64,000 nucleotides of DNA, taken from Salinimonas lutimaris. Its GTDB lineage: Bacteria > Pseudomonadota > Gammaproteobacteria > Enterobacterales > Alteromonadaceae. Made by a program: the position numbers and the translations under genes. Numbering within the stretch: position 1 is the stretch's first letter; every line of letters starts with the position of its first letter. The notes beneath the pieces were generated by a model that saw nothing but the letters and a program-made list of their open reading frames with translations, did no database searches and had not been told where the DNA came from. Below, one piece after another: positions 57,330 through 64,000 of the stretch. Location of the stretch: assembly GCF_005222225.1 (NCBI RefSeq), contig NZ_CP036536.1:4054001-4118000 (forward strand). The letters are read 5' to 3'.

Positions 57330-57357
57330 AGTATACTGTTTTACCGATAATTTTCAA
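57330..57357 (-). promoter_or_regulatory. Putative sigma-70 promoter of the atp operon
   Basis: On the minus strand TTGAAA (57357-57352) and TATACT (57335-57330) are separated by 16 nt, about 40 bp before the atpI start. It is the best hexamer pair in the 188-bp gap after parB. No terminator is seen after parB, so readthrough from parB is possible. Confidence 0.6.
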
Positions 57358-57477
57358 CAGTACATCTCGTTTTGAAAGTGATTCTGAAAATTTTCTGTGG
57401 TGATAACGTTACAATCGCCATACTTATCAAAAAACTGCCCAAATATCGAACAATTTTTTAACATTTCGCGCAATTTG

Positions 57478-58362
57478 CTAATGTATTTTAGACAAAATAC
57501 CGTCAAGCTGGTCTAAATCACTAAAGTTGATGGTGATCTTACCTTTGCCCCTGGCATTGTGATCAATGCTAACCTGGGTACCCAGATTATCAGATAACCG
57601 GGTCATCAGACTTTGCACATCCGGGTCCACGGTTTTGGGTGATTTTGGCGCAGCAGGCTCCAGATACTTTCGCACCAGTTTTTCGGTATCTCTGACGGTC
57701 AGTCCTTTACCAGACACAACTTGCGCCGCTTCGGTCTGAGCTTCACCGTCAAGCGCCAGCAATGCCCGGGCATGACCCATCTCAATATCGCCATGCTCCA
57801 GTAACAGTTTGACGTCGTCATTAAGATTATTCAGCCGCAGCAGATTAGTTACCGATGTCCGGGATTTACCTACCGCTTCAGCAACCTCAGCATGAGTCAG
57901 TTCAAATTCTTTCATCAGGCGGTCAAGTGCCTGGGCTTCTTCCATGGCGTTGAGATCTTCGCGCTGAATATTTTCAATCAGGGCGATGGCCACCGCAGCT
58001 TCGTCAGGCACATCTTTGATAAGACAGGGTACTTCGTCCAGCTGAGCCATTTGAGACGCTCGCCAGCGACGTTCACCGGCCACAATTTCATAACTATTTT
58101 GACCAACCGGGCGAACCACAATGGGCTGAATGATACCTTGGGAGCGAATTGAGGACGCCAGTTCCTCCAGCGCATCGGGCGACATATCTTTACGCGGCTG
58201 GTATTTTCCCGGACGCAAATATTCGATGGGCAACCGGGTCAGTTCAGACGGCACCGATGCCTGAGGAGGGGTGGCTTCTTCCTGATATTTTTGTGCTGAA
58301 GACTGGCTGGTTGCCAGCAGGGCATCCAAACCGCGCCCAAGTCCTCTTTTCTTCGCAGACAT
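57478..58362 (-). CDS. parB: Chromosome partitioning protein ParB
   Basis: 294 codons. The N-terminal ParB/Srx CTPase domain carries GKYQPRKDMS near residue 52 and the GERRWRASQMA box near 97. The central helix-turn-helix (AEAVGKSRTSVTNLLRL, near 160-176) recognises parS, and the C-terminus is a dimerisation domain. ParB loads on parS and spreads as a CTP-dependent clamp to segregate origins. The start follows GAGGAAAGT. It lies after parA within the mnmG operon. Confidence 0.97.
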   Translation of the reverse strand: MSAKKRGLGRGLDALLATSQSSAQKYQEEATPPQASVPSELTRLPIEYLRPGKYQPRKDMSPDALEELASSIRSQGIIQPIVVRPVGQNSYEIVAGERRWRASQMAQLDEVPCLIKDVPDEAAVAIALIENIQREDLNAMEEAQALDRLMKEFELTHAEVAEAVGKSRTSVTNLLRLNNLNDDVKLLLEHGDIEMGHARALLALDGEAQTEAAQVVSGKGLTVRDTEKLVRKYLEPAAPKSPKTVDPDVQSLMTRLSDNLGTQVSIDHNARGKGKITINFSDLDQLDGILSKIH

Positions 58363-58418
58363 ACTTTCCTCAATAACTCACTGAACACCGGCCTTTACCG
58401 GTACCAAAAACCTGATGA

Positions 58419-59228
58419 TTAGCTGGCCGCCACGGCGCCCGGAACGGTAGGTGGTGCACCGGCTTTGTCCCGGCGGCGCAGAATCTCACCAGCCAGAGCC
58501 AGATACGCTTTAGCGCCGGTCGATGATTTATCATAGTACATCGCAGGCGCGCCAAAACTGGGCGCTTCGGCCAGACGAACATTACGTGGAATCACCGTGC
58601 GGTAAACCTGCTCGCCAAAATGCCGTTTCAGTTGCTCAGATACATCATTGGCCAGCCGGTTGCGTGGATCGTACATGGTCCGCAATACCCCTTCGATTTT
58701 AAGCTCAGGGTTAACCACCGACGCCAGCTTTTGAATGGTATCCATTAACGCTGTTAACCCTTCCAGGGCGTAGTATTCACACTGCATTGGCACCAGCACA
58801 GAATCGGCAGCAGCCAATGCATTGACGGTCAGCTGATTCAGTGACGGCGGACAATCAATAAAAATATAATCATAGTAGTCCATGACCGGCTTAAGTGAGT
58901 TACGTAAGCGAACCTCCCGGGCAAACATTTCCATCAGCTTGATTTCCGCTGCGGTCACATCACCGTTGGCCGGAATCATGTCATATTTGCCGTTGGTGTC
59001 TTTGACTACCACTTCTTCAATCGGCTTTTCTTCTATCAGCAGCTCATAACAGGTAGCCGGAACATCATATTTGTCCAGTCCGCTTCCCATGGTTGCATTG
59101 CCCTGGGGATCCAGGTCGATAAGCAATACTTTACGTTTGGTTGCCGCCATAGACGCTGCTACGTTAACAGCCGTGGTGGTTTTTCCAACCCCACCTTTTT
59201 GATTCGCGATTGCGATTACCTTTGCCAC
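58419..59228 (-). CDS. parA: Chromosome partitioning ATPase ParA (Soj)
   Basis: 269 codons from a GTG at 59228 (site GGACAAGTT). The deviant Walker A is KGGVGKTT at residues 11-18. The later motifs DLDPQGNATMG and FIDCPPSLNQLTVNAL are also intact. The ATPase forms gradients that move ParB-parS complexes. Placement between rsmG and parB is the usual bacterial origin-proximal order. Confidence 0.97.
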   Translation of the reverse strand: MAKVIAIANQKGGVGKTTTAVNVAASMAATKRKVLLIDLDPQGNATMGSGLDKYDVPATCYELLIEEKPIEEVVVKDTNGKYDMIPANGDVTAAEIKLMEMFAREVRLRNSLKPVMDYYDYIFIDCPPSLNQLTVNALAAADSVLVPMQCEYYALEGLTALMDTIQKLASVVNPELKIEGVLRTMYDPRNRLANDVSEQLKRHFGEQVYRTVIPRNVRLAEAPSFGAPAMYYDKSSTGAKAYLALAGEILRRRDKAGAPPTVPGAVAAS

Positions 59229-59239
59229 AACTTGTCCTG

Positions 59240-59884
59240 TTACGCTTTTCGAATTGTCACCAAATGACGCTCGCCCTCTAAATCAGGTACTTTCAAAGCA
59301 TTCACCGACTCGATATGAAAGTGATCACTTACTTCATCAATTTCACTTTGCTGGGCCTGACCTTTCAGGGCCAGAAACTTTCCTTCTGAATCTACCAGAT
59401 GCGCACACCAGTGCAACATATCTTTTAGCGAAGCAAAAGCCCGGCTAAGTACAATATCATACGCGGTTTCCGGCTGATGTTCCTCAACCCGACTGTGCAG
59501 GCAGGTGACATTATCCAGTTTAAGCTCATGAGTGCACTGCTTCATAAACCGGACCCGCTTGCCCAGGCTGTCCAGCAGCGTGAACTGACAATGAGGTAGC
59601 ACTATAGCCAGTGGCATACCCGGTAAACCCGGGCCGGTACCCACATCGATAATGTGCTGCCCGTCTACAAAGGGGGCTACACTGAGCGAGTCCAGCAAGT
59701 GCTTTACCACCATCTGCTCAGGCTCACGCACTGAAGTCAGGTTATAAGCTTTGTTCCATTTATGCATTAATTCAACATAGCCAATAAGCTGCTGTTGCTG
59801 CTGCGGGCTCACTGTCATGCCCATTTTATCGATGCCGCTGGCCAGAAGACTGGCCAGGTGTTGCGTATTTACCGAATTACTCAC
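59240..59884 (-). CDS. rsmG: 16S rRNA (guanine527-N7)-methyltransferase RsmG (GidB)
   Basis: 214 codons from a GTG that overlaps the mnmG stop (GTGA, 59881-59884). The SAM-binding loop is [18 protein letters not shown] near residue 78; the upstream [14 protein letters not shown] is typical. It methylates G527 of 16S rRNA, and its loss gives low-level streptomycin resistance. It is translationally coupled to mnmG. Confidence 0.97.
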   Translation of the reverse strand: MSNSVNTQHLASLLASGIDKMGMTVSPQQQQQLIGYVELMHKWNKAYNLTSVREPEQMVVKHLLDSLSVAPFVDGQHIIDVGTGPGLPGMPLAIVLPHCQFTLLDSLGKRVRFMKQCTHELKLDNVTCLHSRVEEHQPETAYDIVLSRAFASLKDMLHWCAHLVDSEGKFLALKGQAQQSEIDEVSDHFHIESVNALKVPDLEGERHLVTIRKA

Positions 59885-61782
59885 GCGCTAATTTGCTCCT
59901 GCTTTCTTAGCAGGCCATGTTTTTTCAGGTATACCAGCAGCAGGCTGATCGCCGCAGGCGTGATGCCTGAAATACGGGATGCCTTGCCAATGGTTTCTGG
60001 TCTGGCTTCACTAAGTTTTGCAATAACTTCATTGGATAGACCTGAAATTTTGCTGTAATCGAAGTCTGCTGGCAATAACGTATTTTCATGACGCTGTGCT
60101 TTGGCAATCTCATCCATCTGGCGGGCAATATAGCCGGCATACTTGATTTGGATCTCCACCTGCTCAGCGGCAATCGGATCAGACAGACCCGGACCAAAGC
60201 TTTCAATCTTCATCAGTTTTTTGTAAGTCATCTCAGGACGACGAATCAGCTCTTCCAGAGAATGCTCCCGGCTGATGGTATTTTTTAGCATCGGGTTTAA
60301 CTGTTCAGTGGCATTGTGCTCAGGGTGAACATACTGACCCCGCAAGCGCTGTTGCTCCTGTTCCACCGCTTCCATTTTAGTGTTAAAAGCCGCCCAGCGC
60401 TCGTCATCCACCAGACCCACTTCACGGCCTACCGGCGTCAGACGCATATCGGCGTTGTCTTCACGCAGCAGCAAACGGTATTCCGCCCGGCTGGTAAACA
60501 TGCGATACGGTTCTTTGGTGCCCATAGTGGCAAGATCATCAATCAGCACTCCCATGTAAGCCTGATCACGGCGCAGGATCATCGGATCTTTTTCCTGAAC
60601 CTGCAAGGCCGCATTAGCACCTGCTACAAGCCCCTGGGCGCCGGCTTCTTCGTAACCGGTGGTGCCGTTAATCTGACCGGCAAAGAACAAGCCTTTAATA
60701 TATTTTGTTTCCAGCGTTTGCTTCAAATCGCGGGGATCAAAGAAGTCATATTCAATAGCATAGCCCGGACGCACAATATGGGCATTTTCAAAGCCGTTAA
60801 TCGAGCGGACCATGGCCATCTGGACGTCAAACGGCAGACTGGTGGAAATGCCGTTCGGATAGACTTCCATGCTGTTAAGGCCTTCCGGCTCAACAAAAAT
60901 CTGATGCGATGACTTATCGGCAAACCGGGTAATCTTGTCTTCAATGCTTGGGCAGTAACGCGGACCCACACCTTCAATAATACCGGTATACATGGGCGAG
61001 CGGTCCATACCGCCACGGATAATCTCGTGAGTGCGCTCATTGGTGTGCGTGATATAACAGGAAATCTGTTTAGGATGCATCTCACGGTTACCCATGAACG
61101 AAACAACCGGTACTGGCGTGTCGCCAGGTTGCTCCTGCATTTTACTGAAATCCAGACTACGGGCATCCAGCCGGGCAGGCGTACCGGTTTTTAACCGGTC
61201 GACCCGAAAAGGTAATGCACGTAAACGATCTGCCAGCGCAATGGAGGGCGGATCACCGGCACGACCACCGCGATAGTTTTCCAGACCAATGTGAATCGTG
61301 CCGCCTAAAAAAGTCCCTACTGTCAGTACAACGCTTTTAGCACGAAACTTCAGGCCCATCTGAGTCACCACACCACAGACCTGATCATATTCCACGATCA
61401 GATCATCGCAGCTTTGCTGGAACAAGGTCAGATTTGACTGGCTTTCCACAATATTGCGGATCGCATGGCGATACAGCGTGCGATCGGCCTGTGCGCGGGT
61501 TGCCCGTACTGCAGGGCCTTTACTGGAGTTCAGGGTTCTGAACTGGATTCCGCCGCGATCAGTTGCCAGGCCCATTGCACCACCCAGAGCATCGATCTCT
61601 TTTACCAGATGACCTTTACCGATCCCACCAATTGCCGGATTACAGGACATCTGTCCGATCGTTTCGATATTATGGGTTAACAGCAGTGTACTGGCTCCCA
61701 TACGGGCAGAGGCCAGCGCCGCTTCCGTACCGGCATGACCACCACCAACAACAATGACGTCAAATTCTTGTTGATAAAACAT
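59881..61782 (-). CDS. mnmG: tRNA uridine-5-carboxymethylaminomethyl synthesis enzyme MnmG (GidA)
   Basis: 633 codons from the ATG at 61782, chosen for GTGAGG upstream and the conserved start [18 protein letters not shown]; an upstream in-frame ATG at 61812 lacks support. The FAD loop is GGGHAG (residues 13-18). The central Cys-containing [14 protein letters not shown] and the C-terminal helical tRNA-binding domain are intact. With MnmE it modifies U34 of several tRNAs. It is the first gene leftward from oriC, as in E. coli gidA. Confidence 0.98.
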   Translation of the reverse strand: MFYQQEFDVIVVGGGHAGTEAALASARMGASTLLLTHNIETIGQMSCNPAIGGIGKGHLVKEIDALGGAMGLATDRGGIQFRTLNSSKGPAVRATRAQADRTLYRHAIRNIVESQSNLTLFQQSCDDLIVEYDQVCGVVTQMGLKFRAKSVVLTVGTFLGGTIHIGLENYRGGRAGDPPSIALADRLRALPFRVDRLKTGTPARLDARSLDFSKMQEQPGDTPVPVVSFMGNREMHPKQISCYITHTNERTHEIIRGGMDRSPMYTGIIEGVGPRYCPSIEDKITRFADKSSHQIFVEPEGLNSMEVYPNGISTSLPFDVQMAMVRSINGFENAHIVRPGYAIEYDFFDPRDLKQTLETKYIKGLFFAGQINGTTGYEEAGAQGLVAGANAALQVQEKDPMILRRDQAYMGVLIDDLATMGTKEPYRMFTSRAEYRLLLREDNADMRLTPVGREVGLVDDERWAAFNTKMEAVEQEQQRLRGQYVHPEHNATEQLNPMLKNTISREHSLEELIRRPEMTYKKLMKIESFGPGLSDPIAAEQVEIQIKYAGYIARQMDEIAKAQRHENTLLPADFDYSKISGLSNEVIAKLSEARPETIGKASRISGITPAAISLLLVYLKKHGLLRKQEQISA

Positions 61783-61929
61783 GTTAAACCTCACAAAACG
61801 CTTACAGGCCAACGTGCAGATAACGATCGGAGCCTGGAGAAAAGGGCGCGTATTTTAGCTGAACTGAGCGCTGATTAAAATGGTTAAATAATCTTCAAAG
61901 GACTTTTAATGTTGGCAGGGGCAGTGCGT

Positions 61930-61990
61930 AATATATATATGATCTTTTAAAGATCTTTTTTATTTTTATTATTATTAGGATCGGCCTGAT
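61930..61990. other. DNA unwinding element of oriC
   Basis: An AT-rich tract with AATATATATAT at the left. It contains two 13-mers, GATCTTTTAAAGA (61941) and GATCTTTTTTATT (61952), that resemble the E. coli DUE pattern GATCTNTTNTTTT. The T/A-rich run continues to GGATC at 61978-61982. Confidence 0.82.
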
Positions 61991-62080
61991 CTGTTGATAA
62001 GCGATCATTTTCTTTAGATCACAGGATCTTATGGAAAGAACAACTTCTGTACTAGGGGGATCATAAGTCCCCTCCGATCC

Positions 62081-62340
62081 TGTGTATAACCACCCTGTTT
62101 ATCCACATATCAATTTTCGGGGTATTTTATGCCATGGCTGATCAGAGCTTATGCACAGTGGCCTGGGGGATCATATCCACAAGGCTGATCAAGATGTGAT
62201 CGACATGGGGATAAGTTGTCGAAGAGATCGCCGTTTGGATCAAAGGATCGAGGTAGAATGTACCCTACAGCCCGATCATTTTGCACAGGGGATCTTATTC
62301 ACATTGATCGGAAAAGTCGATGCACAAGTGATTATTCACC
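62081..62340. promoter_or_regulatory. DnaA box cluster of oriC
   Basis: Perfect boxes are TTATACACA on the minus strand (62081-62089), TTATCCACA (62099-62107), TTATGCACA (62149-62157) and TTATTCACA (62295-62303). One-mismatch boxes occur at 62173-62181, 62206-62214 (minus), 62279-62287 and 62332-62340. Most point the same way. Confidence 0.88.
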
Positions 62341-62441
62341 ACTTCGCGATCCTTATGTTGAGGCGATCTTTTTTATCTTTTTTGATGTTGTGATCATGTT
62401 AGCGGAGCAGATTTTACACTTTGCGACTCATTCACAGACAC

Positions 62442-62470
62442 AAAAAAAGCGCCATGGTATGGCGCTTTTT
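62442..62470 (-). terminator. Terminator after the DnaC-like gene, facing oriC
   Basis: AAAAAGCGCCAT (62444-62455) pairs with ATGGCGCTTTTT (62459-62470) around 3 nt. On the minus strand the T-run is the complement of 62442-62448. It should stop transcription of the DnaT/DnaC-like genes before it enters the origin. Confidence 0.87.
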
Positions 62471-62472
62471 CT

Positions 62473-63297
62473 CTATCTGACCTGATTTGGCTGATAGCGT
62501 GGGCTGGCACTGCTGGGCTCTGCCTCCGGCGAGGTTAATCCATCCCGACGGCTGGGTCCGGAAAAGCGGACTTTATAAGTGTCATACTCCCGAATGCTTT
62601 CAAAGCAGTAGCGGCCTACTGCATGTTCCAGTTCAGCCAGGTTATGGTTGGTAATCAAAATGCAGTTTTTCTTGTTCACCAGCCGCTGACGCAGCAGGTT
62701 CCCCAGCCAGCTCTGAGTGTTTTTCTTCAATACGGTTTCGTTCACACAGACCTCATCAAGAATCAGCAAATCCACATCCAGCAGTTCCCGATTGGCTTCA
62801 CGAAACTTCTGACCGATGTTGTCCTGTGCACTGAAATCATAGGAAAAATAGCGCATTTCCAGCAGGGTGGAGAGCTGCCGGTACAGTACACTGATTTCAT
62901 ACTGCTCAATCAGCTGATGGGCAATTGCCCCGGCAATGTGAGATTTTCCACGCCCGTAGTCACCGTAGAACAGCATCATGTGGGAGCCTGAATTACGCCA
63001 CGCCGGGTCTTCATGCGCGGCAATGAATGACTGGGCAATACTGACCGCTTCAATCACATCATCGCTGTCTTCCATCAGGTTGGCAAAGGTCCATTTAGGA
63101 TTCAGGTCTGAGCGTCCGTGAATGGCCGTCACCCGGTCTTTCTTGCTACGCTGCTGCAGTTGCTGAACTTCGGCATTGGCCTGCTGCTCATACTGCTTAC
63201 GCATGGTGGTGTAATCAATATACTCTTCGCCATTTTTTGGCCGGGATTTACCCAGAGCCTGAGCCAGGCGATTAATGCGATCTTCTAATGAATCCAT
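62473..63297 (-). CDS. DnaC-like replicative helicase loader (AAA+ ATPase)
   Basis: 274 codons. The AAA+ core has Walker A YGDYGRGKSH (near residues 111-120) and Walker B DLLILDEV (near 176-183). A sensor region ILITNHNLAELE and an Arg-rich box (GRYCFESIREYD) follow, as in E. coli DnaC. The N-terminal 95 residues, which contact DnaB in DnaC, are helical and Gln-rich. It should load DnaB on single-stranded DNA at the origin. It starts 2 bp after the DnaT-like gene and ends 2 bp from the terminator beside oriC. Confidence 0.88.
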   Translation of the reverse strand: MDSLEDRINRLAQALGKSRPKNGEEYIDYTTMRKQYEQQANAEVQQLQQRSKKDRVTAIHGRSDLNPKWTFANLMEDSDDVIEAVSIAQSFIAAHEDPAWRNSGSHMMLFYGDYGRGKSHIAGAIAHQLIEQYEISVLYRQLSTLLEMRYFSYDFSAQDNIGQKFREANRELLDVDLLILDEVCVNETVLKKNTQSWLGNLLRQRLVNKKNCILITNHNLAELEHAVGRYCFESIREYDTYKVRFSGPSRRDGLTSPEAEPSSASPRYQPNQVR

Positions 63298-63299
63298 AG

Positions 63300-63967
63300 T
63301 CAGGGCTTCTTCTTAGCAGAATATTTTTCAACCAGTTTACGGGCATTATCGTCTGCCTGAATGCCGGGTGCAACTGGCACTTGTTGTCCGCCAACCGTAT
63401 GCTTTACCACACCCGCGGAGGCCTGTCGCTTTTTACGCATCGAATAGGCAAATTTCTGAGTCCACTGAAAGTGACTGAATACAGCCGTGGGACGGCCCAG
63501 CCAGTACGCCACAAATTCTCCCACATCGGCTTCCTCAAATTGTTTGTCAATCAGCCCCAGCAGGGTGGCCATTTGTTCAAACAGCTTAGGATCCGGCTGC
63601 CAGTCTGTTTTCATCGGCTGATGCTGACGGTGTAAGTGAGCAAAGTCATCCTGCGCCTGACTGCATAGTGGCAGCAGAATACTTTTGCCATTCAGTGACT
63701 GTTCCAGGGACTGCTCTGCGGTCAGCGCCACCAGCCCGGCCTGCTCCAGATGTCGAAGCAGACTGTTGATCTGACGACCCCGGGCATACGGTTTATCCTG
63801 TTCATGTTCGCCATTGAGCAGCGCCAGCAAAAACTTGTAGTTCAGCGGTTCTGAGGCAGTGGTAGACAGATTTGTGGTTGGCCGAAGGCCCAGACAGTAC
63901 AGCGACCTGGCATCATTGCTCAGAGCGCCGCACAGGGCGTGGTATTCAGCCTGAGTAAACATGTTCA
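63300..63967 (-). CDS. DnaT-like replication protein
   Basis: 222 codons, the ATG being at 63968-63966 in a TGATG overlap with the upstream gene. The N-terminal half (about residues 1-105) is a winged-helix-like region with RQINSLLRHLEQAGLVAL. The second half has the DnaT single-stranded-DNA-binding pattern: DWQPDPKLFEQMATLLGL, then FVAYWLGRPTAVFSHFQWTQKF near 148-168. A basic tail ends KKKP. By analogy with E. coli DnaT-DnaC it should assist helicase loading. The gene pair is clearly one operon. Confidence 0.8.
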
Positions 63968-64000
63968 TCAGGCTGGCAACACACCTTCAAACCATTCTAC
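63968..64000 (-). CDS. C-terminal end of an upstream gene, probably mioC (cut by window edge)
   Basis: Ten codons (VEWFEGVLPA) and a TGA are visible. The stop overlaps the DnaT-like start by one base (TGATG). The position on the far side of oriC from mnmG and the acidic-Trp ending resemble the C-terminus of the flavodoxin MioC, which flanks oriC in E. coli and Vibrio. The assignment is inference from location; the visible part is too short to prove it. Confidence 0.4.
   Translation of the reverse strand, partial: VEWFEGVLPA

Larger units (their letters stand above)
61825..62400. other. oriC: Chromosomal replication origin oriC
   Basis: The 690-bp gap between mnmG and the DnaC-like gene has no ORF but carries every hallmark of a gammaproteobacterial origin. 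There are 23 GATC (Dam/SeqA) sites in about 570 bp, where about two are expected by chance. Four perfect DnaA boxes (TTATNCACA) and several one-mismatch boxes lie in the right half. An AT-rich unwinding region lies on the left, next to mnmG. The position matches E. coli gidA-oriC-mioC. Confidence 0.95.

Noticed and set aside
60316..60912. 198-codon open frame antisense to mnmG
   Set aside because: mnmG is fully conserved here. The frame is a codon-bias shadow.
62101..62400. Open frames on the plus strand inside the origin
   Set aside because: They arise from GATC-rich, stop-poor sequence and have no ribosome binding sites. The region is explained by oriC.

Overview
The window is a stretch of gammaproteobacterial chromosome that contains the replication origin. 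Gene content and order point to the order Alteromonadales, probably Alteromonadaceae. The markers are mnmG-rsmG-parA-parB-atpIBEFHAGDC beside oriC, PlsB and class II IlvC of gammaproteobacterial length, and TamA/TamB. The genus cannot be fixed from sequence alone. I see no rRNA or tRNA genes, insertion sequences, prophage or CRISPR array. Almost everything is dense, vertically inherited-looking core sequence.

Layout. 1-6.9 kb: start of a secreted type II asparaginase, an unrecognised exported protein, a GNAT acetyltransferase, two membrane proteins (DUF1624 and DUF2177 types), plsB and a Kelch lipoprotein. 6.9-16.5 kb: branched-chain amino acid block, with ilvEDA on the minus strand, a TRIC-type channel, yifB/comM, and divergent ilvY/ilvC. 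The ilvGM genes are not here. 16.6-26.7 kb: an exported nucleosidase-fold protein, a Bcr/CflA exporter, an S9 peptidase, and the tamA-tamB outer-membrane assembly pair. 26.7-30.7 kb: an ECF sigma factor with a membrane partner, a small PspB-like protein, a 2-hydroxyacid dehydrogenase, a hot-dog thioesterase and proB. 30.9-39.8 kb: an exported M1 peptidase, several small DUF proteins (DUF6702, DUF6482, DUF3014, DUF1285), an exported amidohydrolase, a VTT/DedA protein, a two-gene unit behind a Fur-box-like site, and a DUF1206 protein. 39.9-50.0 kb: rph-pyrE-tusA, yicC, a periplasmic VOC protein, an SDR pseudogene, homocysteine methyltransferase, a DUF1439 lipoprotein, an OmpA-type lipoprotein, an HD-GYP phosphodiesterase, an alkyltransferase-like protein and a DTW protein. 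50.2-64 kb: the whole ATP synthase operon, parAB, rsmG, mnmG, oriC, then DnaC-like and DnaT-like genes and the last codons of a probable mioC.

How the parts work together. The right end is the replication and segregation centre. The origin (23 GATC sites, DnaA boxes, an AT-rich unwinding region) lies between mnmG and a DnaT/DnaC-like helicase-loader pair, with chromosomal ParAB next to it. The ilv block covers threonine deamination, ketol-acid reduction, dihydroxyacid dehydration and transamination.

The best leads beyond routine annotation are: the Fur-box-like two-gene unit at 38.3-39.0 kb, including a 58-codon gene easily missed; two leader regions with mutually exclusive hairpins (upstream of ilvE, and at 33903-33953); a 20-codon leader ORF coupled to yicC; a chain of mini-ORFs before the DUF3014 gene; the origin-linked DnaT/DnaC-like module; and a decayed short-chain dehydrogenase at 43.5 kb.
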